Below are positions 1 through 10,579 of a stretch of DNA of 64,000 bases, piece after piece. Under the pieces are notes generated by a model. That model was not told the DNA's origin. It did not search any database and saw only the letters and a program-made list of their open reading frames with translations. Positions within the stretch are counted from its first letter, which is position 1. Each line of letters begins with the position of its first letter. The translations under genes and the position numbers were made by a program. The stretch is from Tetracladium setigerum (Eukaryota > Ascomycota > Leotiomycetes > Helotiales): assembly GCA_031472005.1 (NCBI GenBank), contig PZJY01000010.1:1550001-1614000 (forward strand), given 5' to 3'.

Positions 1-804
1 AGATACCTGAGAGACATAATGATTTTTAATATTCCAATCAAATGCTGCTCGATTTCGCTTTTGCTATTTGGAGCAAATGATCTGGCCTAGTTGTGACTCG
101 GAGCTTTAAGCTTTTGTAAATTACAATGCCCAAGAAACACAAGGGTTCTTCCAGAAGACGACAGATATAAGCTTTGATGATATCAAGTCAACGGTCATTT
201 TATCCACTAAGGTATTGACTTATCTACCTAGGTACTCATTTCATACAAAGCTAAATTGCGAAGGAGGAAGTAGCTCGATGTTGCCAGGAACATGGTTAGC
301 TTGTCTCGCCGAAATCCCCCCAATAACAAACAATATATTGTACTCAACATTTGAAATGCAATGCTTTTGACCATCTGATAGATTCCCTTTGGCTCATCAA
401 AGTTACAGCTACCTCTACGAAACCACAATTGAACTGCGAAACTTAAATACAGCCTTGTGGTCAGCCTCGTCTCAGCCTCGCTTACCAAATCCGGTCTGCC
501 TAACCTCCCCAGCTCGACTTGTGCCGTTGCCAGAAGAACCCAAAGCAAGCAATATTCGTTATCGTCAACCTTTCACATAACTCATGCGAGACTTACCGGT
601 TGCCTCTGTCGGCTTCGAGTAACTTCTGTGATGTAAAATTCGATCATAGCTTCCCGATTTCCCAAGCTTCACATATAAACTTCGACCCCTCCTCGTCCAC
701 ATCAAGTCCCTTCAACTTCTCACTCCCTCCCTTCAGCCTCTCACTCCCATCCTTCAACCTATCTACTGCAAATCGCAGCATCGCAAGAAATTTACTCCGC
801 GAGT
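1..804. other. Left edge and leader of the phosphatase-like gene
   Basis: No gene is supported here. The last 200 bases are pyrimidine-rich with many CTCC/TTC runs, as in a fungal 5' leader, and run into the start codon at 805. Open frames on both strands (228-548 minus, 519-863 plus) have no recognisable domain and look like chance. Confidence 0.5.
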
Positions 805-1786
805 ATGCTCTCGTCAGAAACAAAGCAACCGTCGCAATTATTGGGTGCTGTCCCATCGACTGAGTACTCCTGGCGGGCAAGTTCTGTTTTCCTCACATTG
901 ACTGAATTAACACTAATATTTTATGCAGGCTCCCTCTCCTCCGCACATTCATGTCCCACAGGCTCCCGAAGACAAAAGGCTTGTCCTGGCACCTTACAAC
1001 GGCTTCCAGTGCAGACCCCAACACAAGGATATCCTGGAACATATTACTCAACGCTCTGGACACACTATACTTCCAAGAGATTGGAAATATGATTTACGCA
1101 GACAAGCACAGCCTATCCTCGACTACCTCTACTTGGGGCCTTCAAGCGCAGCTCGCGACGTAGAATGGCTTAGGAAGGAAGGGGTCACACTGCTTCTAGT
1201 CATCCGAGACAGTACAATGGCCCAGGCCCGATTTCTAAGCGGCGACAAGGTTGCAAACCAACTTGGCATTGAGTCTGATTGTGTTGATGTCGCAGGGAAC
1301 ACAGAACTCATTGCAGCTTTCCCCAGAGCCATTGAGAGAATCAACGATCATCTTGTCGCTGTCTTCCAACATCGAACGAGCAACGGTATGTCTCCAAACG
1401 ATCCTGCAGCTTGCGGCAAAGTCTTGGTCTTCTGCGAATCTGGAAACGAGCGGTCGGCTACAGTCGTTGCTGCCTACATAATGCATATGTATAATCTTAG
1501 CGAGATTGCAGCTATACAGTGCATGCAAACCCAGCGATTCTGCGTTGCCTTTGATGATGGATTGAAGCACCTTCTCCGCAGCTATGGCGATCTTCTCCAA
1601 GCTCGAATTTCGGTTACTATAGACAGCTCTCAAGCACGCGTCTCAAACTTTACGGCCAAGTCTAAGCGCGGTCGAGATGATATGGATCAGGGTGCTGAAA
1701 TGGGGATTGATGGGGAGCATCAGGATGATGTGGAAAGGTTTGGCAAGCGAAGTGCCTTCACACCTTTCCACGATTCGACGAATTGA
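805..1786 (+). CDS. Dual-specificity-phosphatase-like (STYX-like) protein with an atypical active site
   Basis: Two exons, 805-876 and 929-1786, give 309 residues. The 52-bp intron has a GC-AG boundary (GCAAGT donor at 877, acceptor AG at 927-928) and joins the frames exactly, giving an N-terminus that continues into APSPPHIHVP. The body (about residues 85-240) has the dual-specificity phosphatase fold: PILDYLYLGPSSAA near its start, then the P-loop VFCESGNERSA with Cys193 and Arg199 in the C-x5-R spacing. The usual His before the catalytic Cys is Phe. In this family such changes are seen in STYX-type pseudo- or low-activity phosphatases that bind phosphoproteins, so activity is uncertain. 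The C-terminal tail is charged and low in complexity. An ATG at 923 lies inside the intron and is a poorer start. The family call is firm; the biological role is unknown. Confidence 0.8.
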
Positions 1787-2389
1787 ATCGATTTGGCTTA
1801 AGCGATTAGTGAATTTGGAACCGTTTGATAGCGTTCAGTTTCTGGGGTGGTTGCATGGATTTGGCGTTTGATGAATACCCGGAATTGAGAAATGGATGGT
1901 GGGTGCATATATTGGAGTTGCAGGCTAAGGGTCTCTAAGGTACTTTTAGTCCTTTTTCACAGGAGTTTTATCACACGGGCGGGCGAGGGACAATGCTTGT
2001 AGAAGAGAAATTAAACTACCTAGCATAATCTCATCATGTGAGAGATGTCTTCTGGCTGTACCTACGAACGCTGCTCTCTTAAGTGACAAATTAGATTTAC
2101 AAGACACAGCACCCTCGTCTTTTGCCTTGTCTAAATTATCTTCGAATAGAATAAATCTTCTTTTAGACAAAATACAACAATATTTGTTCTTTTACAAATG
2201 CCCATTAATTTCATTCCCAAATTCTGACTGCTGTCAGATCAGGAACTAGCCGAGCTTCCAACGCCTCATCGTGCTGCCAAGCAACAACATCATCCCCAGC
2301 TTCGAGCTCCACATCAGCCTTCCCTCACGATTCCACTCCCTCCTCCTTCCACCACTTTACTCTTCAAACACCCCTCAAACAACACCACC
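1787..2389. other. Intergenic: 3' region of the phosphatase gene and END3 promoter
   Basis: About 600 bases between two plus-strand genes. The final 120 bases are CT/CA-rich, like a leader, and end in CACCATG at 2387-2392. No gene is seen. Confidence 0.5.
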
Positions 2390-3868
2390 ATGTCCAACAA
2401 ACGCATCGAACAAAGCGAAATCGAAAAGTACTGGGAGATCTTTGTGTCGCTCTCCGGCGACGGCAAACACCTCACCGGTTCACAGGCCGCGCCAGTCTTC
2501 AAGAACTCGCAACTGCGCGATGACCAGCTCGAGCGCATCTGGGATCTCGCGGACGTTGATAATGATGGAAATTTGGACTTTGAGGAGTTTTGCGTGGCCA
2601 TGAGACTTATTTTTGATTTGGTTAATGGGGTATGTTTTTTGTTCTTCTTTCTTGTTCAAGAAGGACGTGGTGGGTATGGGTACTTTGGGAAGGGGGGCAT
2701 TGGCAGTTGGGGAGTTGTGGGTGTGATATGATATCATTCAGTGGCTAATAGATGAATAGGAATACGCAGATGTACCAGCGCAATTACCGGATTGGCTTGT
2801 CCCAGAGTCGAAAGCACATCTTGTGCAAGCGAATAGGGCATTAACAGGAAAGCAAGTACAGTTCGAACGTATTGAGAATGAGGATGATTCGCCGGGATTA
2901 AAGGATGGGTTCGATTGGTATATGAGTCCGGCCGACAAATCAAAGTATGAGGAGATTTACTCTGCAAATCGGGATGGAAGAGGGGAGATAAGTTGTACGT
3001 TCTCTATTTCCTCTTCTAGCATTGCTCCTTCGTCCTCGGCTTGAATGGAATTGAGTAGGAATGGTTTGGAATGGATTGAATTGGAACGCAATGGCTGGGC
3101 TGGAACAATATACTGATCCTCATGACAGATGAATCCCTAGATACACTCTATAGTTCCCTCGACGTCCCCGACACCGACATCCGCTCCGCCTGGAACCTCA
3201 TCAACCCTCTCGCCTCCTCCACCATCTCCAAAGACGCCACCCTCGCCTTCCTCCACATCCTCAACAACCGCCATGAAGGCTTCCGCATCCCACGCACCGT
3301 CCCTCCCTCCCTCCGCGCCTCCTTCGAACGCAACAAAATTGACTACCAAGTCGACAACCAACGCGTCAACTCCCCAGCCCAAAAATGGGGTTCCACGGGC
3401 GGCGAAGAAACGTCCACAGGCCGAAAGGCAAAGTTTGGTGATACCTATCTGAGTCGCATGGGCATGGGCGGGAAGAGTAGTTATCGTCCTGCAGGTACGG
3501 ATTTCAGCACGACGAAACAGACGGAGGATTGGGAGGAGGTGCGATTGAAGAAGCAGTTGGCTGAGTTGGAGGCTAAGGTCGATAAAGTGGAGAAGGCGAG
3601 TGAGTCTCGTGCTGGGGGACGGAGGGATACGAAACCTGCGTTGGTAAAGAGGGAGTTGGAGCAGTTGTTGGATTGGAAGAGGAGAGAGTTGAGGGAGATT
3701 GAGAGTGGAGAGGGGAAGACTAAAGTGGGGAAGGGGTTGAAGGGGGTTGAGGGGGAGATTGGCATTGTAAGGGAGCAGGTGGATGGGTTAGAGGAGCATT
3801 TGAGGGCTAGACAAGTTGTGTTGGCGGAGTTGATGAGGGAGATTGATGATTTGAAGACAGCGAGGTAG
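2390..3868 (+). CDS. END3: Actin cytoskeleton-regulatory complex protein END3
   Basis: Three exons (2390-2629, 2760-2994, 3129-3868) encode 404 residues. END3 works with PAN1 and SLA1 at cortical actin patches during endocytosis. Residues about 7-95 form an EH domain containing an EF-hand loop (DVDNDGNLDFEEF). The spliced second exon carries EYADVP...DGFDWYMSPADKSKY, and a second EH-like domain follows (LDVPDTDIRSAWNLINP). The C-terminal 120 residues are a Lys/Glu-rich coiled coil (EEVRLKKQLAELEAK and ALVKRELEQLL). Length and domain order match fungal END3. The donors are GTATGT and GTACGT. The second junction is split in a Tyr codon, giving GEISYESLDTLY. The start lies in a good context (CACCATGTC). 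The assignment is strong by family resemblance. Confidence 0.95.
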
Positions 3869-4648
3869 AGGACTTTGGAGACTTTGTTAGTAGCTCTTGG
3901 TCAGTCTTCAAAAGAGACCATGATAGGAGGTTATTATGAGGCGAGTAAGTTTGAGATCCGTAGATAGTTAGCTTAGAATGTATATTGTCTTTTTCTTCTT
4001 CATATACCCTAAACTGTAACGTTCACCTTACATTGTCTTCTTTTTGTGTGACACAATTTGTTTTATTTCCTTTGGTTTTTATACTGTGCTCTAGGGTTTT
4101 CGAGATGAAGTATATCTAGGTAGATATAACTACCTACCTAGGATAAGAGGAAGGATATTGTTACGGTACAGTAAAAATCTACCTATGTAATCTTACCTTA
4201 CTCTAAGGTAGACAAGATCACATCAACCAACCCATAATCTTAACTCACTCTATGTCAAATGTAAAAAAAAAAAAAAGAGAGAGAGAGAGAGAGTACACAA
4301 CAAGGCAAGTCAAGGGAAAATACTCTCTTGAGTCATGATTGGAAAAGGGATAGGCATCAACGCAAGTATTTTCCATTTTGTGATTTAGCTCACAGCTGGC
4401 TACTTTTCTAAATCCTCGCTTGCTTTATCTGAACGCTTTTTGCTATCTATCCCCATTTTCCATGCTCATCAATCATCAACCATGCATTGCAGATTTTCAA
4501 ATTTTTGAAGAAAAAAAAAAAGAACGTATTGATGTTTTGCAAGTAGCAAGGTAGTAGTAGAAGAAGAAATCCTCAGAACATCCCACTCTCCCATCATTTC
4601 ATCCTCCATCATTCTCATTTCAGATCATTTCCATCCTACGTGCCCAAA
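3869..4648. other. Convergent intergenic region with microsatellite
   Basis: Lies between END3 (plus) and the secreted-protein gene (minus), so it holds two 3' ends. It contains repeated ACCTACCTAGG-type motifs (4117-4206), a poly-A/GA microsatellite and an A-rich tract near 4510. No gene is seen. Confidence 0.5.
4263..4293. repeat. Poly-A followed by (GA)n microsatellite
   Basis: Fourteen A residues run straight into about nine GA units. It is non-coding, between convergent genes. Confidence 0.9.
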
Positions 4649-5424
4649 TCAAGCACCACCTCCATCACCACCAGCCGTAATAGCAGCAGCAGCAGTAGTA
4701 ACATTTCCCTCCTCGGCACTCGTTCCATTCTTCTGAACCTCCTCCTCCAAAAACTCCTCATACTTCTGCGCTACTTCACCAGCCCATTGCCAAAAGGCGG
4801 CATCTCCTCCATTATCACTTCCATCCTCCTCGACCTTTTCAGGCACTGCCAAACTCTCACCAAATTCACCAGCCTCACCAATCTCATCAACAGCAGCATG
4901 AACATCCCGAACCTCAACATCCCGAACAACACGGTTCTTAGGACCACACCAAGGACTAGATTTATCCTTCAAGCACTGCAAAATAGTCCAATACCAAAAT
5001 GGCAATGGCTTGGGACATTCAGGACGTGGATCATTCTCGCGACATTCGCGGAAGATGAGAAACCATGGTGGAGGGTATCGGCGCGGTCTTGAATCTTGGT
5101 GTCGTTGATGGTGTCGTTGACGGTGGTGTTGAGTTCAGTGGTGTTGACAGTTGGCTCATTGATATCGCTGCGCTTGTTATACGCAGTTTTGGAGATGTCG
5201 AGATATTGTGGCAAGGGGAGTGGTGCGGCGTCGTCGGTGTTTGTGTTTGTGTCGTTGAGAGAGGTGGCGGTAGTGTTGAGGGAGGTAGAATAGGTGATAT
5301 TTGGGTTTGTGGGAGGAGCGGTGATGTCGAGAGAGGTTGTTTCAATGATGGGAGCACCAAGGATAGAGGCCATGAGGAGAGTGAGTATGCTGAAAAGCAT
5401 GAGGAGAGTGGTGGGGAGTTTCAT
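4649..5424 (-). CDS. Secreted Asn/Thr-rich protein of unknown function, frame broken once
   Basis: From the ATG at 5424 the reading frame begins with a signal peptide (MKLPTTLLMLFSILTLLMAS, then ILGAP). An Asn/Thr-rich stretch follows with many N-x-T/S sites (e.g. NTTELNTTVNDTINDT) and a KR dibasic site (about residue 85). That frame runs on to 4969 but turns unlike a protein after KIQDRADT. A second frame, open to the stop at 4649, carries a convincing continuation: PPPWFLIFRECREND, ECPKPLPFWYWTILQC, then an acidic Ala/Glu-rich tail. The two meet at the CCC run (plus 5073-5075), where one extra base would make a continuous protein of about 258 residues. No usable splice pair connects them. 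It may be extracellular or wall-associated. The function is not recognised. Confidence 0.6.
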
Positions 5425-7444
5425 TTTGGGTGGGTGGTCTGCAGGTTGTTTGTTTGTTTGTTTATTGTAGGCGGTATTGCTGGGGTGTTTTTGTTAGCCT
5501 TTGGGCTGTTGAAGTGTGGGTGGGAGTGACTGAGGATGATGGCAGTGAGTGAGGATGAAGGTATTGAGTGAAGATAGTGTAGGCAGGAACCTGGTGGTAT
5601 GGTGTTTGTCATACTGAAATTGGTAGACGTGAAGATTGTGCAAGAAAAAAACGGATGAAGTAAGATGGTGGAAGTAAACCGACCACGAAGAGAGGAAAGA
5701 GGAAGTAGTAGTGCTTCAGCGAGATTGAGAAACTGTTCTCGCTCCAATTCTCGGATGCTCTTCGACCAAAGTCAGACATCCAAGAGAAACCTCCTCCATA
5801 CTATACCTATCCCCAAGATCGATCTAACCCACCTTGCAAACCAAACCAAACCAAACAAATCAAAAACAAAAACCGACTTACCCTCTAAAGTCCCGAAAAG
5901 TCTTCTTCTTGAAGTCAAAGAAGGTTGGTGAGTGGAGTTGAAGTCCCAAGTTTAGATGGATGGATGTCCGTCGTGAGGAGGTGTCGTGATGTCGTCGTCG
6001 TCGTTGTTGTAGCAAAGAAGAAAGAGAGAAAAAGCGAAAACGAGACGGTGGTGGTCGGCGTCGGCTTTTATAGCCCTTTAGACAGATTCCAGTGAAATTC
6101 ACTTCCAACTGTTCTATCACTTCAGTTCAGCCTAGGTTCTTTCACGTCAGTTTAGTTCACTTCTGTCTAGCAGTGTTCTGCGTGAATTTACCTATTTACT
6201 TTATTCCAGATGTGGAATCTCATCGTTCCCTTCAGCCTTTTAGATAGTGACTTTTTAGTCGTTATCTTAATAAAAAAAAGTTCATTTAAATTGAAGCGAG
6301 TCGTAGTAATAAACACTACTATTTCGAAAATATAGATTTTTATAAAGATAAACAGCATTGTAGCGTAACACGTAAGTAAACGTTGTTGCGGAGAGTAGAA
6401 TATCTACTTGACTCTTGGGTAGGGAGGTAGGTACCGGGTTGGAGCTTTGAAGGGAGAGATTTCTTGTATCAAAGGTTTAGCTTCAACATCGAGATGAGAG
6501 AATCTCGGCACCAACCAGCTTTATATAAGGACTCGCCGAACTTGAATCTTCTGGTTACCTCTCAAGAAAAGATTGAGATCGAGATATAAATCCATATTTC
6601 CCTCTCCAAAGAAATCACAAACACCACTTCACTCACCCACTCAAAACAAAAAAAACACCAACTTTATTTTTTTGCAAAGAAACTTTTATTCTCTCAAGCA
6701 GTAGTAGAAAGGGTATCATTCAGGCAGGCACATCCCCACAATCCATCGATCGTTCCAACCCATCGATCATTCCCAACCCAGTTAATTTCCCCCATCCCTC
6801 CCATTGCATTCCATACCATCCCAGAACCCCTAAATCAGTGCCCCCCACCATGCCCAAAACCAACAACAACGACGACAACCATAGCTGCCGCAACATCCTC
6901 ACGGCAACCCCCCATGCTTCCACCAAGCCCTGTAGTATTCCCCTACTCTCTTTGGCAAAGAGCAGCAGTAGGGTAATGAGCGTTAGAGTAGAGTAAACCG
7001 TTAAGCGCATTGACCAAAACGAAAACAAAAGCATTGAAAATAAAAAGCAACGCAGCACCTAACATAAAGCAAAAATCAAACTATCCACGCCAGTGAACCC
7101 ATAATTTTTCAAAGTTCAAAGCAAATTGGTATTTCCTCTTCTTTCCCTTTGGCGAGACAAAAACGCGTCTCTTCTTCTATATTGGTATTTTCGTGGTATT
7201 TCTCTTGTTTGTTGACGCCTTCATGCTTTTCCTGCATCGAAAAAACAACAGCAGCGGTTGAAAAAGCAAGACTCAAGGCGATCGAATAAAAAGGAAAACC
7301 GTTAAAAAAGCAAAACAGCCCGACGATGACAAAAAGCGACGAATTTGGGATTTTGGGGTATTGCGCGCCAGGGGTATATATCCAGCCAATGTACTGCACA
7401 ATTACTCTAGGAAAAGAGTTGTTTTTAGGAAAAAAGGGAGTCAT
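5425..7444. other. Long intergenic region upstream of the secreted-protein gene
   Basis: About 2 kb between two minus-strand genes. It holds a palindromic TTATATAA at about 6522-6529 and A-rich tracts near 6645-6680. It also has small open frames (5878-6120, 6720-7058 and 7109-7444, all minus) without recognisable domains. It is read as promoter plus the 3' region of the KH gene. No gene is supported. Confidence 0.45.
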
Positions 7445-10400
7445 TTAAGAGCGCGGCGGCCCGATTGGGCCTGGGTATCCTGAGTTTGTAGAATGAGAAG
7501 TGGAGGGTCGACCGCTGTCTGTCGATCCTCGCATGGTGTGTCTGGGAGTAACATCTCCTGGATGTTGAAGGTGAATGTTGGTTTTATGCTCGTTGGGCAT
7601 TCCGGTTAGACCAACGGAACTACCATTTCCGAAGTGGCGGGTTGTTGGCCATGGAGAGTCATCATCTAGATTGACGCCGCTATCGTTCCAAGGATTGCGA
7701 TCAGCATTGAAACTTCTGGTCGACTCAATCGAGATCAAGGAGGACTTGGAGACGTTGTTGGAGCCATTCTTGAAAAAAGAGCCGGCAGGTGATTGCGAGC
7801 TGTTCTTACGACGATCGAGGAATGATGAGATGGAGGACATGCTTCCTGGCTTACGGAGTTTGTCAAAGATGGTGCTTCGCTCACGAGCAACATCATCTCC
7901 AAAAGATGTCTTGGTCGGCGAGTCGGTGGAGACGTTGGGAGCGTGTTGAAGGAGCTTCGAATCAAAGTATTGAAGAGAGTCTTCGAATGAGTCTGACTTT
8001 GGTCGCGGGATCGTTCCCTTGACGGTAGTTGTCTCGATACCTGCAGAGGCAAGGTTGGCATTAAGGAAGTCAATGGCATCCCTGACACCACCAGCATTGT
8101 TCCTGGTGAATGTCCAGAGTAAAGTGACTGTGGGCTTTCCATCTTCGGTCTTCTCGTTTTCGTCTTCCTTGACTTGAACTTCAACCACATATTGACTTCT
8201 TAGCTTGGAAATAAGGTCCATCTTGAATTCCTTGGACCCAAGGAACTTCATGAGCTCAGGGGTGCTTGCGAGAACAAGTTCGTGGTTGTCTGGAACCAAT
8301 CCTAAGAACTCATCGACGCATTGGGGAACTTGCCACTCTGGTCCAGAAATCGTGACATCGTCGCTAGCCTGCTCAGTGCTTGGAAAGATGATTTTGCAGT
8401 TCCACTTCTTTTCGAGCTCTTCGAGTTGTTGCAATCGAAGGATGAGCTCTCGATGATAGAGTCGGTCGACATTTACCGTCTGGGAGGTGAACTCAGAGTC
8501 AACACGGTCAACCATATCTAGAATCTCCGATTTGACCAGCTCGAGGTTCTGGGCATTACGAGCCGGAGTTCGGCAGATGACGTTGTCAACTTTGATGTCA
8601 TCATCCTCACGGCCAACTCCACCGCGGTCCATGGCGTTCGAGAACTTGACGAAGACGGAGTGCTTTTTCATGATGCGTTGGATATGTTGTCCACCGATGC
8701 CGATGATTCGCTTGTGGTACTGATCCGGGACGTGGAACGAAATTGAGGCTGGCATCTCTTGCTCCACAAGCCCTAGGCCGGACTTCATAGCCTCGTAGTT
8801 TCCACCACATACATCGATATTGAAGTTATACTCGTTGAAGCCGTCGAAGATGATCTGGACACTGCTCTGTCCCATAATCTTGTTGATTTTGCCATTTTTC
8901 TTGCCGCTCACAAATTCCTTGTGCTCATTTGCTAGTTCAATCTTAACCCGGATCTGATATTGTGATCGAGAGACGAATCGAATCTCTGAGATGACCATCA
9001 AAGCAGCCTTGACGGCATCATCTGACCCTGTAATATTGAAGTTAAGCTTATCGAAAGACACATCAGCATCGGAGTTGGCACAAATATCAGAAAGCATGGT
9101 TCGGATGTCAGCTGGAGATGGGAGACGCATCGACTCGGCTTGCTGGATCCACCAAGAAGCGCTATAGAATTGGCCAGTCTGTTGTCCGTCAGCATTTCGG
9201 GTTCCTTGGAAAAACCACACAGAAACTTACCAGAGACATAACGTCCCTAACCGTTCGCTCGACATGTAATCCCTCCACTCCCTGGATGCGGATCATGTTT
9301 CGTTGTGATGCGAGGGCTGGGAATTGAATGAAGGTGCCGTTGGTTTCCATAATCTTGCGGACCTTGTCCAGTCTCCCAAGCAGAATGCTATCAATCTTGG
9401 CGGCTGAAACCACTGCATCCTTCATAAAGATTCTGGTTCGGGTGACAAGCTCGTGAATTCGTTGCTTGGCCATTGCAATATTCTTTGGCGTATCTCCGGT
9501 TATGAAGATCTCCTCGGGATTTCGCCTTTGTGCTCCAGCTGGGCAATATCTGTAGACCTGTGAGAATGGTGGTGGGAAGTAGATGGCGGTGTTAGTTGCT
9601 GATTCGATCAATTTGATGTTCTTGCGGGCACGGCCACAGATGACAGTGTGAAGAGAGAGCTCGAGAACCGTGGCATCAACCATTCGACCAAGCTGGATGA
9701 TGTCAGCACACCAAATTGTAAGAATAGAAAGATATCCTAGAACTCACCAGTCTATCGATGAAGATCAGTACTCTGGTCTTTGCATGCTCCGCACTTTCCA
9801 TATCTCCGTAAATAGCAATTCTCCATCGCTGATCCCGGCCGACCTCGCCATTGCCATTTAATGCGTCTCCCGGGGAAAGGAACTTTGGACCTAGCAGGAA
9901 GATATCAACTCCGCAGAAGATAGCAACCTGATCGAGATGTTCGACAACCTGTGATCGAAGGGCGGGGGCTGCTGAATCGATTACGAGTTCCCCATCAACA
10001 TCCACGACTGCACATCGCTACGCCACCGTCAGCACACTATTGACACAGCGGAATGAAGGCATCGATTCTTACCAGTGCCAGTGGAGTATCATTCAAGATG
10101 GTCTCTCTACTTTTGTGTACCAATTCCGGGCTTCCGGATAGACAGACATTCGTGACCTGGCCCTTGACCCTCTTTGGCTCCGTCGACTTTACATGAGCCT
10201 CGATGGGCAGCGGACCGCCAGTCAGGCTCTTGCACAGTGCCCTCAAATTCTGCACATGTTGTGTATGGACGGGCAGCTCGTAGATAGGCACATCATCGGG
10301 CGCGTCTTCGTTGTGTGTCCAGCGAAGCACAGCTCCGGGGGTCGCGTACAGGATGTCTTCGGTGTTGGGGCCAGCCAGATCAGAGGCAAAAGGCACGTTG

Positions 10401-10579
10401 AAAGAGTAGTGAATGGTGGTATCACCGACGGTGGGCGAGAGGAGGGGAGGCGTGCCATGGTTTGTCTTGTGTTGAGGCGTCATATTGCTCGCCATGTTCA
10501 TGTTCGAAGGCCTCGATATGCCAAAGCCCGGATTGCCCATCCTCTCGGACCAATGCCGCATATTTGCCAGTTTGTTCAT
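7445..10579 (-). CDS. Multi-KH-domain RNA-binding protein
   Basis: Four exons on the minus strand (10579-10073, 10017-9748, 9692-9231, 9178-7445) give 990 residues. The introns are 55, 55 and 52 bp, and all junctions fall between codons. Several KH-type segments are visible. One is at about 265-345 (HTVICGRARKNIKLIE, with a degenerate GxxG). A related segment is SILLGRLDKVRKIM. A third contains NGKINKIMGQSSVQIIF. The best KH motif is KRIIGIGGQHIQRIMKKHSV, with GIGG. The last 200 residues are Ser/Asn-rich and probably disordered. Multi-KH proteins of the vigilin/Bicaudal-C kind bind mRNA and affect its translation or stability, so a similar role is inferred. At the first acceptor, the AG at 10019-10018 is needed to keep the frame (giving LALRCAVVDVDGEL); the nearby CAG at 10010-10008 would break it. 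The start is the first in-frame ATG. Confidence 0.85.

Noticed and set aside
228..548. Minus-strand open frame with hydrophobic stretches
   Set aside because: No domain, no splice context and no homologue recognised; it overlaps what looks like the leader of the plus-strand gene.
5065..5529. 154-codon plus-strand frame rich in Gly/Val
   Set aside because: It is the antisense of the Asn/Thr-rich secreted-protein gene, whose signal peptide and codon pattern are more convincing.
7109..7444. Minus-strand frame with a hydrophobic segment directly downstream of the KH gene
   Set aside because: It lies in the expected 3' untranslated region, has no start context and no recognisable family.
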